This document shows positions 1-14,987 of a DNA stretch of 64,000 nt, piece by piece; position 1 is the stretch's first letter, and each line of letters opens with the position of its first letter. Under the pieces are notes generated by a model. That model saw nothing but the letters and a program-made list of their open reading frames with translations. It was not told where the DNA came from and made no database searches. The stretch is from contig JAEBUN010000001.1 in NCBI GenBank assembly GCA_023014365.1, forward strand, positions 1,984,001 through 2,048,000, given 5' to 3'. This DNA comes from Lepiota brunneoincarnata (taxonomy: Eukaryota; Basidiomycota; Agaricomycetes; Agaricales; Agaricaceae). The translations under genes and the position numbers were made by a program.

Positions 1-2234
1 TGATCCTGATCCTCACCTGCAATGTCCAACCATCCATGATTGGTATCCTTCCGTCAGCTTCCCATTCCCGTAAGGCTGGGATACAGATCAAGTAACCTTG
101 GAATAGTTTGTGTGAATGCAGATAAGGGGGGCCAAAAGGCGGGACCCTCTTACCCAGCTGGGGAAAATAGACAACATTGAGCGCCGACGCGAACTTCACT
201 GGAACATCTTGTGAAATTTGATGTGCAACATTCGACTGGAATATTCCTAAGGCAGGGGATGAACAATAGCATTTGACCAGGCGCGCACCAAAATAGAATC
301 AATGCCGTGATAAACGTGCTTTCGATTGTCTAGCTCTTCGTCAATTCCTGGCCGAACACAGACCCGATCGGCAACCGTTGATTCTTCCCAGTCAATCTGT
401 TGAAATTAATTAATACAAAACTCTTAAAGGCATACTGTTAAGCGTGACGGACGGCTTCGTTTATTCTCATCCCTAAATCCTTGAGAGTGCCAATATCCAC
501 TGCTGCTGAGAGCTAAGCAGGTGGTTGTTGAATGATTTGAGGAGTTTGGATTTCACAAATCGGGGCCATACCCTCTTGATCACATCGATCTGATTTCTCC
601 CATGCAGCTCCGTTATCGTATCACACAACATGACAATGTGGAAAGAAAACTTTGGGTGGAGTTAAATTGGTGAATCACGACACCAGGCCAACCTACCTTG
701 GCAAGCGCCTGCCAATCCGAAAGTTTGGTCTTACCGGCTCTCATGGAAATGAGAATTCGAGGAACATTCTTAATTCCTTTCAGGTGGTTATGCATGGTGC
801 TGGCCGGGATCAAATTCTCTGACTTGCAGAAGCTTGTAACGGCTTGGTGTCGAGACCTAATAACGGTGAGAGAAAGCGAAGGTCGGAGTAGCCACGAATG
901 CAAGAGGGAACGCCCCAGCACTGTCTTGGTATAATTAAGAATTCCTTGCAATGAAGTTAGTCGGACGAGCAAAGACAAAAAGGGTTGTTTGTCACACCAT
1001 AGAGGGAAAGGCCTTCTTTACACTTCTCGGAGTGAACTGAAGCGTGGCATTCATTCTCGAAAATTTGCAGGGATCTTAAGGCTATTAGTCCCAGAGGGTC
1101 TTGGGAGTAGAAATATCCTACAGAAGGGCGTCTGCATTGATATGCATGACTTCGTCCCTGTACTCCTAGAGGATAAGCAGACCCATAGGAAGTACAAAGT
1201 GGACCGACAAAGTGAGGATCTCAATATCCCGAATTTCGAGCCCTTGAGTGCCTCCATCATCATCGGGACCATCCATTGCCTGTTCCCTCACGAGGTAGTC
1301 TAGAAGTGCCCCCACAGACGATACCTAATAAGAAATAGTGTGAGCGGTTCGAAAATTAATGAGTTAATTACGCACACAAAGCGGTGAGTTGTCGACACAT
1401 GCGAAATTGGAGAGTCGAATAGAAGCATTCCACCGTTTCATTGTTGGATCTCCTGCCTGATTGTGTCTCCTTCGCATGAAGTCGTACGCATTAAACGCAA
1501 CGCCAGAACTAGCACAAGCAGCAACAGACGAAGGGTCATCACACTCGACCGTACCGTTAACAGGTAGATCTGCAAGCCGGCTGAGGTGCAGTAGACGGTC
1601 TTTCCCTTTTGCGAGGGTAAATTCTTTGTAGGGCCGAATTTGAAAGGTTGCTTCGACGGCTTCCACTGACGATGGATGAATGTATGCGCTGGGGTTAACA
1701 ATTTTATCCGCCTACAGTGGTCACGGATGGCATCTATAAAATTGTCGTCGGATTTTGAACTCGTCAACACGACGTTGGGCGATGCTTGACCCAATACTAG
1801 GGATGGCAACTAAGGGCATGGTTGGCACTATGCCAGAGGAGGCGTACACATAGCGGTTAGATCAAAATGGTTTGATTCTTGCGTGTCCTCGAGCAGGTAT
1901 AACACACAGCTTATAGGATCGAAATAGGCGGCCCCAACGCGGCCGCTGATTAAGGTTGGTTGTGGACTGTGGTAGACAGGGTTGAAGGGCAACCTACTAC
2001 GAACAATAGACAGCCAGGGAAATCTGGGTAGATTAGAAGATATCGCGAACTTGCTAGGGATGGTGAGTGAACCTTTTTACAGTCGATATCTGACTCTTCG
2101 GTATCACTTTCACTCTCGGCACTCCTTGTAGCTGAATTCCACTTGACTTTCTTCTTGGGTGCGCTTTCATCCTCGGCGCTGGTACTGTCTTCTCTCCCAC
2201 CAACCTTGTTTAGTTCTCGCTTGGCGGAAGGCAT
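1..2234 (-). CDS. MSH5: MutS homolog MSH5, meiotic recombination (3' end missing)
   Basis: Partners MSH4 in a sliding clamp that stabilises crossover intermediates in meiosis. The first exon starts at ATG 2234 with an acidic, lysine-rich N-terminus. Next comes the family hallmark GAAYFDP...YLLEDTQESNHFDL near 1860-1930. Further exons carry VVLTSSKSDDNFIDAIRDH, FQIRPYKEF (about 1650-1780), INADALLSLQIF after a splice near 1080-1130, and the MutS core stretches GRSLLHSWLLRP and SDWQALAK (about 690-920). The leftmost bases read VVYFPQLGYLICIP, a conserved MSH5 stretch just before the ATPase domain. The Walker motifs therefore lie outside the window. At least six short introns are needed, and I see no frameshift once they are removed. 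MSH5 rather than MSH4 is supported by the TQESNHFDL block and the SDWQ motif. The neighbour prohibitin gene lies on the same strand, about 220 bp upstream. Confidence 0.93.
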
Positions 2235-2452
2235 CAGGGTGACCAGCAAGTACTGACAACAACAAACAATCTTGCAGTTCCTTTGATTGGTCGCAGTCGG
2301 TCACGTGGGAATTTGGGACCGAGCTTTCACGATTTCACGGAGAGTTACTGGCCTAGAAAGCCACGATGCAACAAAGATAGTAAGGAAAGGCTTTGTTTCC
2401 GAGACAATCTACTTAGGTGCTTTGAGAATATCCTTCGCATCGTTCCCTGCCA

Positions 2453-3752
2453 CTATCGAAGTACGCATTGATTAGTATGATTTGAAGGGGCGTCGGACGG
2501 AGTAAACTTGCCATTAAGAAGCAAGTTCTGAGAGTCAAGCATGACCTTATTTCCCGACGATGCTAGTTGCCCGGCAATCTCCCTCGCTGCCTCGAGTCGA
2601 CGAAGCTCAAGGAAGCCCTTGTTCTTGCGGAGAGACTCTCCAACGAGTTCCGCTGCTTTGGCCTCACCTTGAGCGCGAACGATGATGGACTGGCAAATGG
2701 GTAAATATCGTCATGTTCTCAAATTTAAAAGTTTATAACCTCACCTGTTTTTCTTGAATAGCTTGGTCTACCAGGAACGCTGCACGGAAGGCAGTTTGTT
2801 GTGCAACCTAGAAATTGTCCAGGAGACTTTCTTGTAAATGAGTGTGGTTACCGACCTGCTTGGCTTCAACAGCATGGGTGAACTCGGGCGAGAAGGCAAC
2901 GTGCGTAATCGAGACGTCATCGAGTACGAGGTTGAAGCGGAGGGCTCGTTGCGTCAGGTTTTCACGGACCAGGCGAGAGACCTAGCGATTGGTTAGAGAG
3001 GGGTGGGGTGGGGTGCTAGGGGCTTTGCGAAGGCATACGTGTTCACGTTGCGTGATCAGCTGACTGGCATTGAACTGTGCTACTACACTCTTCAGAACTT
3101 CGTTGACGATTGAAGGGAGGACTCGTTCGTCATAATCTTGACCCAGCTCGCGGTAGATAATAGGAAGGTTGCTTATTGATGGTCTTGAGAGGACACGACA
3201 AGTGATATTGACCATTTGAAGGTCTGTACGCCATGAATACACATTAACGGTAGAGTTGGGACTGAACCACCAACCTTTTGTTCCAGTAAGGCTGGCGATG
3301 CTCCGTGGCTTGGCACGGATATCGAAGACGATGGGTGTTTCAAACCAAGGTGCCTAGTAGATCAAGTTTTAAGGGGCAGCAACTAGCGGGGCCAACATAC
3401 ACACCACCAAATGAGTTCCCTCATTGTACACCTCTCCTTTCACACCATGTATCCTGGGGGAACAGCGCTTTCAGAAGGGTGAAAGCCTGAGTGAGTGAAA
3501 TGACTGACCGACTATATTTTATTGCACGGTGGCCACCGTCAACTATGGGAAGTCAGAAAACTTGCATCAGAATGCTAGCGAAAGGATATGCATACCATTG
3601 AATAAACTCGCGTTGAGGGCGAATCCACCAGCCACGAGAGCAATAAGCATTCCACCTCCAGCGAAAAGACCTTTACCAGGCCCACCAGGCCCACCACCAC
3701 CGGCGGCTCTGATCTGTCTTGCCAGTCTTCTAAAGGCTTCTTGACCGTCCAT
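2453..3752 (-). CDS. PHB2: Prohibitin-2, mitochondrial inner membrane
   Basis: Forms the ring complex with PHB1 in the mitochondrial inner membrane, acting as chaperone and scaffold. The start ATG at 3752 gives [13 protein letters not shown], followed by a Gly-rich stretch and one membrane segment ([18 protein letters not shown], residues about 33-50). SPFH exons follow: [39 protein letters not shown], then [15 protein letters not shown]. Near the C-terminus are [18 protein letters not shown] and LLLNGK, and the frame stops with TAG at 2453-2455. Typical family size is about 300 residues and the exons fit that. PHB2 is preferred over PHB1 because of the Gly-rich N-terminus and the GVK.E.YNEGTH wording. 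Introns are about 50-60 nt. The gene is divergent from the PQ-loop gene, with 324 bp between the two start codons. Confidence 0.95.
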
Positions 3753-4076
3753 GGTTGGTTTCGCGACAAGCAGCACCGCCGACGCAAGTGCATGTGTGAC
3801 CTCGGCATCCTACTGATCACCTGAACTGTCACATCTCCATATTAGGAAATTATAGGTACGGCAGCATCGTATTGGGGGACATTCCATTCTTTGAAGTCTC
3901 TGGCTATTTACCACCTTTTCACTTGCAGATAAGTAACAAGAAACTGAGGTGTACGACTGATTTCCTGAAACACAGTGAGATCTCCCAAAGACGGAGTCGT
4001 GCGGCCTCGGACCGGAGTTACTTCCCTCCCACTCCAACGTTCTTCCCCTCGCTTCACCTGCCACCTCACACATACC
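3753..4076. promoter_or_regulatory. Divergent promoter region between PHB2 and PQ-loop gene
   Basis: These 324 bases separate two start codons that point away from each other, so they must hold both core promoters and both 5' leaders. The part just before the plus-strand ATG is rich in C and T (around 4020-4070), as is common near fungal transcription starts. I see no convincing TATA box and no coding segment. Confidence 0.5.
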
Positions 4077-5254
4077 ATGGTCGATAGCAGCAGTCTGAGC
4101 AGCATTGTGAGTGTGTGTCTATCGCTCGTCTTTTTGGGTAAAGGAGGTGATGACTCGTCTTTCTCTCCCAGTTCGGTTGGATATCTATCGCCTGCTGGTA
4201 TGTCTATCTGAACTTTTCCTCATCTTATCATACACACAGCATGCCCTGCAGGATTGTGGTCTATTCACCCCAAATATATGAAAACTATGCACTACAGTCC
4301 GGAGAGGGTCTCAGTGTGTCATTTGTAATAATATGGTTGACCGGCGATTTGTGTAATCTTTTTGGGGCAATTATCGCTGGCTTACTCCCAACCATCATTA
4401 TTCTCGGAACCTACGTAAAGTGTTCATTTAACTTGGGGTCCAATCGTGTTCTTATTCAAATATTGCAGTACACGTTATGCGACAGCACTCTACTCATTCA
4501 AATTTACTATTACCGCTGGAAAAATGGCCACTCAATCTTTAAATCAGGTGCAATGGAACACGATGAACGGGCGCCGCTGCTGGCTGGCGGAACACAACAA
4601 GAGAGCAAGGGTCTGAGTGCGAGAACACTTGTTGTTCGGTACACAGCTGCACTCTTGTTCGTTGCTATCATCGGGACAACTGCGTGGTGGATAACAGGCG
4701 AGAACGAGCAAAAGGAGGCTCCGTATCCTGATACCCCAAGAGAAGGCTGGTGGAAAAGTCAGGTGCTCGGTTGGACCAGTGCCATGCTCTTTGTACGTCT
4801 AGCCTCCCCTCGATCCTATGCACATTGACATATTTCGGAAAGATCGGAGCACGTATCCCGCAAATCAGTAAGGATCACCGCCTTGCACTCCTCCTTTTTG
4901 GATAGAAATGACCTTTGCCCTAGTCAGAAATTTTACGACCAGGTGCGAGGGTTTGTCACCTGCTCTTTTCTTTTTCGCGATCTGCGGGAACACAACATAC
5001 ACGCTCTCTATAATCTCCAAGAGTACGGATAAGATGTATCTGCTCACGAATGCGAGCTGGGTGGCAGGTAAGCTAGAAGGGTACCAGAGATTGAGAGGCT
5101 CACTGTGTTATAGGGAGTTCAGTGGTCGTGGTTTTGGATATATTCGTGAGTGGTTGGGCCACGCTAGATGTGACGCCGCCTTCTTAACCGAACACGCAGG
5201 TGCTCTGCCAGTTTATATATTACCGTACTCAGGATGGAAGACTCGGGGAATAGA
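4077..5254 (+). CDS. PQ-loop repeat transporter, YPQ1/PQLC2 type
   Basis: Members of this family export cationic amino acids from the vacuole or lysosome. The first short exon encodes MVDSSSLSSI and is followed by an intron starting gtgagtg. Spliced exons then give FGWISIACWIVVYSPQIYEN, the first PQ-loop with its PQ pair, followed by a run of membrane segments. A hydrophilic loop contains an acidic-LL type signal (HDERAPLLAG, near 4560). The second PQ-loop reads FGKIGARIPQISK-NFTTRCEGLS and spans a splice site at about 4870-4910. The last exons encode SSVVVLDIF and VLCQFIYYRTQDGRLGE before TAG at 5252-5254. Two PQ motifs flanked by triple-helix bundles match the seven-helix PF04193 architecture. 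Substrate is inferred from the family only. Confidence 0.88.
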
Positions 5255-5867
5255 ATAGATACAAAGTATATCGGTTGGATTAGAGCGTGGAGAAACGAAA
5301 ATTCGAAGCAGAGCGTTCACTCGGTTTGTTGCGAGATGGAATAGGTGTAAGTGGCCCAAAGGAGCGGCTGAGAGGAGTTCGTGTGGCAAAACAATCGGGG
5401 ATTGCGCTGAAATTTGCCTCGTTGCGCTCCTCGTGTCAGAGATGTTCATTACAACATCCCACGTTGCAGGTCACTCACCAGGTTTTTCTGGATCCCTGGT
5501 CACCTCGCTGTTAAAACATCTGCACGCCTTGCGCCTCGTGCTTATACGGAACACAAGCAGGCATCTCCTTTATCAGCACCCAATCTCAAAAATGCTTATA
5601 ATCCCTCCCTCGCCCAGTCAACGCCATATCCCGTCCCTATCCCACTGTTGCTGACAGCATCCCAAATAGGTCTGTATTGTACATCTTCACCGCACGGGTC
5701 GCTGACTCCGGTTTCAAACGTATTGCAGGCCCGTCTCCAATTTCCAGATCAAGTTAGCCTTCTCTGCGAAAGTAGCGACTCCCTTGCAATATTTAAGGCT
5801 CGCGCTTTTGGTGTCTCGAAAGTTCCCTTAGAGTGGGCGGGCGTGTCACCCCCGTTCGCGGCCCCTC
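5255..5867. other. Intergenic, leader of F-box gene
   Basis: About 610 bases between the PQ-loop stop and the F-box start. Open frames here overlap one another on both strands and show no recognisable domain. The interval probably holds the PQ-loop 3' end and the promoter and leader of the F-box gene. Confidence 0.5.
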
Positions 5868-7678
5868 ATGTCTGCTATTCCCGCAGTGATACCCGCAAGT
5901 GCCTTCACTTCGCGCGGAAGGCCGTCGACGTTGAAGAGCTACAACTCCATCCCGACCTTCCGGCCCCGACCTTTCTCCAGGCAGGGCGGCGATGCATATA
6001 TCCCTCGGCCCGCGTCGCAGGGGTCTATCACCTCCCTCCGGGAGGCCATTAATGATCTGGACACTCAGATGGCCACGTTGATGAGCCAACGACAAGAGCT
6101 AGAGGCGCGGTTGGAGCAAGCAGTGCGCTTGCAGTCGCCGGTGATCCGTCTGCCGAGCGAGCTTTTGTCTTCTATATTCGTAATGGGGGTATTGGGCATG
6201 GGCGATGAGGATCCCATCATGGTTCCGACGTTGATGCTTGTTTGGTCTGTCAACAACTTGTCCTGGGCCACAGACTCATGCTGATTTAGGCATTAGCCGC
6301 TATTGGGCAGAGGTGGCGTTGAATACGCCAGTGCTGTGGGCAAAGATAACCGTCAGCCCCCATGATCCACTCGACAAAGCCCGCAGAAGGTTAGAGCGTT
6401 CAAAGTCATGTCCACTTGACATCACCGTCAACTTTGGACCCCGTATGGACTACGCTTACAGTGTCAGCGAGCAAGTGATGCTCGCTATGGATCTCTTCCG
6501 GCCAGCACTGTGGCGCACGAGGTCGTTTTCCTTGAGCGTTCCGAACCGCTCGCAGGTGCACGCAGCCCTCCTTCAATGGAAGGAGGACGCGCCTCTTCTC
6601 GAAACCTTATCGATCCACATATACCACTCCATGCAAGAAGACCACCACGCGTCTTCTGTCTTTCCCCTTTTCAACGCCAACACGCCACGTCTGCGGTCGT
6701 GTTCTTTCACATCCTTCAATTTCGGTTGGGACTTGCGCTTATTGACCCGGCTCCGTGTCCTCAAGCTTGGAGGCTATTTCAACGGGTCGACGCCCTCGCC
6801 GTCAACCTTAATTACTGTTTTGCGTCAATGCCCAGAACTCGAAGAGATCGCTCTTCGCAATATCTCTGATGTTGACTCATATCCCTGTGCTTCACCCGCA
6901 GATGATCTAGAGCCCCCTGTGCCTACAGGGAGAATAATCCAGCTCCCGCGGCTCAGGAAAGCATCATTTTACTATGCAGGAAACGTCCTCGCAAGGGAAA
7001 TCATGTGTCAGATCAACTTCCCCAACTTGGAGGATCTTGATCTCCGCTATTTGCAGAACATCAACCCTATAGTTCAGGTCTTGTATACACAAGCCCTGAC
7101 CAAAATATCACTCAAATCCCTTCGTATCGAATCTTGTTTTTTCAGCGAGGGCAAATTCGTCACTCTTTTGCGCCGGCTGTCTGGACTGGTGACTCTCGAA
7201 CTCGTTGATATAGAGGATGTCTCTTCACACTTCCTGAAGGTAAGCTCCTTGCCTACTGCTTGACCGACAGTCAGCAATTCATCGGTGGTCCTTCAGGGAT
7301 TGTCATCTTCACAACCATGGATCTGCCCCCGTCTTGAGGAACTCACCGTTGACGGCTGCACTGCACTGGATTGGGATTCTCTGAGGACACTCGTTGAATC
7401 ACGTTTACCGCCCAACCCCCATGCTTTCGCCCGATACCACGCCTCACCGTCGACAATATCCTCCTCTGCATCCGAGGCGGCAGCAGCCCATACCCGCGCC
7501 AAAGCCCACCACTCCACCCAGTCCAAGGGTTTTACCTGGCCCATCAAGGTTGCGCTCTATTGACGTAACAAGGTGCAACCAGATAAGCAGAGAGATGATC
7601 CAATGGTTGAAGATGTATGTCGCCGAAGTCAAATGCGAGTCGGCTAAAGGATTGTGGGGCGAATCCGCCTTGTCGTAG
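5868..7678 (+). CDS. F-box-like protein with C-terminal LRR-like region (contains a +1 frameshift)
   Basis: Probably a substrate receptor for an SCF ubiquitin ligase, of the type greatly expanded in Agaricomycetes. A disordered N-terminus is followed by a short coiled coil (LREAINDLDTQMATLM, QRQELEARLEQ, residues about 58-85) and the F-box-like block LPSELLSSIF. An intron at 6245-6296 (52 nt) restores the usual wording LMLVCRYWAEVALNTPVLW. Leucine-rich repeats follow (RLRVLKLGG, CPELEEIALRN, LVTLELVDIED). A second intron lies near 7241-7320. The conserved tail LRSIDVTRCNQIS...WLKMYVAEVKCE is in another frame from the preceding TWPIK. Removing one G at 7548-7549 joins them exactly, and no intron does so. 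The substrate is unknown. Confidence 0.8.
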
Positions 7679-7971
7679 AGCTGTGCTTAGTGATCGGTTT
7701 GCCCCTTTTTACGAGAATTACGAGCGCGGGTTAATATCATTAGCTGCTTTGGAATGTGGGCTTTTAGATTTACAAGCGCCACCTGCTTTCTTCTTTTTCA
7801 CTTCATGGCCCATTATTTACTTGATAATCTTATCACGGAAGGAGAAGAATACTGTATCATAGTCCAATTCCTGACAAACGCATACCATAATTCATTCGTC
7901 CCACTCCACAAAAATACATCGTGCGATTCATTAATACAGGGTGTAAAGTAAGATGCCGCCAGAACATCTCC

Positions 7972-9187
7972 TCATGTATTCATATATGCCAGCAGTTCTC
8001 TACGCTTATCGTCCTCCTTCCGTCTTTGCCTCTCATACCCCCTCCGACCGCGGCCATACTTGTCCCTCCGCCGCCGAGCCTCCTCTGCCACTCTGATATG
8101 AGCAGCCAATGCCACTGCGTTGTGGGTGACACGCCTGACAGATGCTTTGTATGGACCGGAGGTTTTCGCTTTGAGACCGATCCCCAATCGATCCAACTTC
8201 AAAACAGTGGCTATAGGTGTCAAGAGGGCCGTCCGCCCATGCGGTACTGCACGATCCGGAGGTTTGAGATGGATCATTATCATGCCCCTGACGTGTCGGG
8301 GCCTCCTCCTTCACCTCAAGAATTGGATCACCGGAAGAAGCTTCCGAGTCTGACAATGTGAGGTCAATGACATCGATCCTTTTTTCTCCGGCGAAATCAC
8401 CGTGAGATTCCTGCTTTATTGTCCGTGGCCCTCGGCTCTCAGTTGGCTCTACCGCCTCAACCTTTTGCTTCCCTTTGCTGGTAGATGATGCGTCGCTGAA
8501 TGACGGAGGAGGTTGATTTGATCTCTGTCGGACAGCATCAGGACCAAGCGCCTCTCCCTCGCTCCACCCTCCTTTCTGCAACATCGCGAAGCCTTTGTTA
8601 GAAGGTCCAATTTCTATCCACACGGGAGGAGTATACCTCGGTTCTGATGGTAGTGGAGGAGGTGAGCGAGCGAGAATGTCAGCGAGAGTGGGAGGAGGGG
8701 TGGGGGATGTGCTTGAAGCCTCAGATTGCAAAACCTTCTGGATAAACCAGTGGCTGTTGTCTTTATCACAGTCGACTGGACCTGGACCCCGAGCCCTCTT
8801 GCGTGCCCCCGCAGATAGTAACGCTGATTTATTAGAGGTAGGTCTGGGTACGGGTTGAGGTATGGCGTTTCCGTCCTTGAAGGCTGTCAAAGAACGATAC
8901 CACGACGATAATGAGCCTTCGGGTGGATTCTCTGGCTTGGAAGACGTCGAGGTAGATACTCCCACTTCGCCGCTACCAAACTCGTACCAGGCGGTGGCAG
9001 GAACAAACTTGGGTGGAGGTCGTTGGGTCCGCAAGAATTGTGCCGACGCTGCCTGCCTCCAGAGTGACTCGGAGTCATTATCGTGGTTTGTAGCGTCATC
9101 AGGTAATTGACCAGTCTCTCGCTGCAATCTCTCTTTGTCCTTTTCAGGGTTATAATGGGAGTAGATTGTAAAGCTTGTGGTGGCCAT
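7972..9187 (-). CDS. G-patch domain protein
   Basis: G-patch proteins activate DEAH helicases in splicing or ribosome assembly; the partner here is unknown. ATG 9187 is preferred over an upstream in-frame Met at 9229 because MATTSFTIYSHYNPEKDKERL reads as a conserved beginning. The G-patch core is NKGFAMLQKGGWSEGEALGP, near residue 205-225. Then come an acidic stretch (IDVIDLTLSDSEAS) and a conserved C-terminal part, PIATVLKLDRLGIGLKAK, which in animals is associated with GPANK1-like proteins. The two parts are in different frames. A 46-nt intron near 8240-8290 (gtcagg to tgcag) joins them well. The tail is rich in Arg and Lys (ARRRRDKYGRGRRGYERQRR), suggesting nuclear location or RNA binding. 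Confidence 0.82.
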
Positions 9188-9348
9188 TCGGAAGGGATGA
9201 AGGTAAGACGGTGAGATGACTCTGACCAATCGGTGACATTACAACTGCTTATATAATACAAGAGAAGGAACCGATTACAGAGGGGCTAAGATATAATGGT
9301 GGGAGTAGCCTGCCACTCCAAAGAGGCTGTGTTGGATTCGAATGAGTT

Positions 9349-11152
9349 CTACGAGTCCCAAATGGGGCCGAAGGCTGGGATGCCTCGACTGACCATGCCA
9401 TAGACGATTTTCCGGGTTAATTTCTCGTTAGAAATGACACAAATAGCTTCGGGCTGGAACTCCCTGGCGACTCGGTAGACGAGTTTGACCATGTCCGGTT
9501 TGCCGTGGATGCGCGTGTCTTTTAAAGTAAGTCAATCGGCTTCAAATATTTATAATACCCATTAAGAAAACGCACCATAAATGATCGAATCGGGGGAGGC
9601 TTCGAAGATGTCATTGACCAGTTTATCACCAAAAGTCTGGCGGATGTTAGGCGCAGTCCAGAGCAAACGGAAGGGGACTTTAATTGAAAACAGCCATGGA
9701 CAGATAGGTGCGATGCCCGAACCAGTCGCAACGAAGAGGACTTTGCGGAATAAACAGGCAACGCTCATCATGCCCCAGGTAGGAATACCGCGAACCCAAA
9801 TTTCAGATGGGGGATTCTCGATGCACTTGCTAGTCCAGTCTCCAGCACGGCTAACAATCATAGAGTAACCCTTTTGTCCGGGAATAGCGATGGTAGCAAA
9901 GCTATGCCACTCAGTTAAAGGAGCGGTAGAGACACGGGCGAAAGCTTCCCGGGTGAGGAGTAGCTGTAAGATCTTCAGCATGTAATTTATGCAAGTATTA
10001 AGTCGCGCTCACCATAGTCGAAATAAAGTCGAATACAGTGGTTGGAGAGAACCTCGCTACGAATCTTATACTTGCGAAGGCGCACCCATGGAAGGGCGAT
10101 AGAAACTGGTGACCCCTGCGATGAATCCCGGAAATTGAAACATAACCAAAGCCAAACTCACGGGTAAAGACAGCAATCAACCAGAAGTAGGGGCTGCAAA
10201 TTAGTGCATTTCCAAGAGGTACCAGAGGGGCCTTGTAGTCGTTGGTAAGGAGAACAATCTAGGAGTTTTGTTGGTCGACTTGGAAAAAATATATTGGTTG
10301 GATGCATACCAAAGCCCAAACGAGGCCAACGGCAGTCCATCCCATAAAACGATGGGTCATTTCAAAATTATTGTGGTATTTGAGCCGTATCTCAGGGTGG
10401 GCAAAAGCGAGAATACTGATGAGAAGGACCATAATAAGATAAGCAACAGCAAGTGTCGGAGCTGAGATAGTCTGAAGGGGGCAGAGTAGAAATTTAGGAT
10501 GATGGGTTAAGAGTGCAGGAATGCCGTACTTACTCCGGAGTGATTGGCCAGCTCTCTAGTAGCTTGCCCAACGAATAGGACAAACCAGATCGTTCCGGAA
10601 ACACCGCAGCCGGAGTGAAGACCCCCAATGTGATACACACGAGCAGCAGAAGCACGGATCCAGAAAGGCCAGCTGCAATACTACCTTGAGTCTACTGAAT
10701 CGTTATCAAATGCATATTACTTACGAGAGGGGTATCCGAGTGAAGAGCCAGTAATACGCATTATTCACGTACTCCTGACGGTGGAGAATAGAGACAAAGA
10801 GGTTGGCCACGGTAACACCTGCTACCTCTTTAGCATTGGTCCCCCTGACCAAAAGCCAGATGAAAATTCCGAGGTTTGTCAGAAAGACGACACCGAAGAG
10901 CTTGCGATACAGTGTGAATACTTGGTGGCGCAAGAACCTGACTGGTTTGACGTCCTCCTTTTCGGGGAGAACATCGTCCTGGAAGCCCGCCAAGATGTCT
11001 TCCTTCTCAAGAGAAGATGCGACAGAGCTTGCGTCTGTGCTACTGAGCTGTGAGGTCTGGATGGCGACCTCCCTCGCGAGCTCCCTAACCAATTGGTCGT
11101 GGGCAGCGTGCTTGTCTACTGAAGGAGCGGAAGAAGGTGCCATGGCCGCCAT
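9349..11152 (-). CDS. TmpA-like membrane flavoprotein oxidoreductase, copy 1
   Basis: Resembles the fungal membrane oxidoreductases typified by Aspergillus nidulans TmpA, a regulator of conidiation signalling. The assignment is by recalled architecture, not a search. A soluble N-terminus ends in VRFLRHQVFTLYRKLFGVVFL, where the membrane segments begin. Several more follow, with conserved histidines (HRQEY, THRFMGW). The C-terminal half is ferredoxin-reductase-like: RVSTAPLTEWHSFATI is an FAD-binding style block, and VATGSGIAPICPWLF matches a dinucleotide-binding loop. The frame ends SRGIPAFGPIWDS. All exons join without a frameshift. A close paralog lies at 59501-61307 on the other strand, and most exons align between the two. 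Some database entries for such proteins carry NRPS names, but no adenylation domain is present here. Confidence 0.75.
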
Positions 11153-12782
11153 TACTAGCTCGAGGGGGGTATAGAGTAACGATGGTGAAGACTGGGGAAG
11201 ACCTCCAGAATAAATACAATGCCATACTCCCCCAAGACACGCGTGGTATATGTGTAAATGGCCAGATGGCATAACCGGATGGGAAAAAGGATGACTGTTT
11301 GTTGTTCGTGGAAAACGGACCGGATAACGAGGAGATTCTGACCAGATTGTCGCATGTCACAGACCCAGACAGCAACGGTGCTTGGAACATCTTTTTGAAC
11401 AGCAACACATCGTGCGCATAAACATAGTATCCCGACAGTTAATGCTTATGCCTTAAGCTAGCGATGAAGGTACGGCGCCTGCCATTCCAAAACGGTGTAG
11501 CCAAGAATAGACCCGGAAGCCTTGCACACCGGAACACTTAAAACACGACAACGGTGAATTGTGAGGAAATTTTCCGCTGGGACATTACTCCTGCATGTAC
11601 TGCTGCCCTATTCCTATGGGTATACATCGACACCCGCAGATACGGACAACCCGACCAGAACCAGAATACTCTTGCTGTCCGCTGTGGCTGTTGCCTACGC
11701 AGTAGATGAGCTGCCGACTCTACACGTTTGGTATCTGCCAATCACGAGAAAATGGCAGATGGGACTCCCTACCAGAGCACCAGAATGCACTGGAGGCTGA
11801 TTTGTCCCAGGAGGATACACTAGAATGGCGGGAGACAAGAACAGAAACAGAGATTGAAGATGGTTGTCCATGGATGCGTCATTGCCAACTGTTCCGCATT
11901 CCATGGGTTTAGCGCAGCTAGGCAGATCCGGTTCACGATTTTCCTTGGACAGCTGACAGAACTTGGGAAGATAGGTTGCTATCTGATGATTGTGGTTCGA
12001 CTGCGAACGTGGGTGGTTGTCTTTTGCCTCTGATACAAACACCAGCGCCCTCCCACCCAACGCATAGCCATAGCAAATGCTTACGATCAATATAGTCAAT
12101 ATCTGGTCGCCCAGCGCTGATGGTATGAGCATTGACAGCATGGATACACAAGGCTCAGACTTCCCAACTACCGCTCAGCCTGAGGCTATCTGGCGGTGCC
12201 TCGCAAGTCGTCCTCCCGTATCATCTTGCCAGTTGCAAATCCAAGTCTCTTGGCAGAACGCGCCTCAGGGTTCATCGTCCTTGGGATCCCGCTTACATTG
12301 ACGTGGGTGATGTTTTAAGTAGGATGTTTTCGGATCCACATTGGTGTTCCTGTGTCGAACCCGACAGCGATCGCACGCGAAATCGGCCGACCACTTCCCT
12401 CATCCACTATGCCCACTTGCCCCGTCCGTGTCAAGGACGTTAAACGATTAACACAGCCGCGAGGTAGCACTTTGTCCAACTATCTCCGTTTAAATGGGTA
12501 CGAAGATCCCTGGTATCTTGTGCCCCGTTCGACCAGGAATTGGGACACCTCCATTGACGGGTCTCGGTTTAACACCTTCTGAACGTCAGCTTAATCTGAA
12601 TCCATAGGACGAGAGTATATAGCGAATGACAACCGAGGACGGTAAACTACTTGACCCTGTAATAAAGAGAATGTGGGTGTAATCAACAAAGGTACGAAGA
12701 TCGAGACTTCGACGATGGGCTGGTAATGTGAATAGCGCAAAATTAGGCCGGAAGCTAAATTAGATTATAGGTAGAGTGGGTC
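11153..12782. other. Long intergenic stretch, no supported gene
   Basis: About 1.6 kb between the start of TmpA-like copy 1 and the 3' end of the YPK1-type gene. It must hold the promoter of copy 1. The open frames (for example 11695-12141 minus and 12132-12443 plus) have no recognisable domain, overlap each other and cannot be joined into a convincing model. I see no repeat or transposon ends. Confidence 0.45.

Positions 12783-14987
<2,205 letters not shown>

Noticed and set aside
1089..1130. Frameshift in MSH5 after INADAL
   Set aside because: Using the acceptor at ttaag instead of aatag gives INADALLSLQIF in frame, so a normal intron explains it.
9349..11152. Annotation as a nonribosomal peptide synthetase
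   Set aside because: Related proteins sometimes carry this name, but no adenylation, thiolation or condensation motif is present; the content is membrane helices plus a reductase-like domain.
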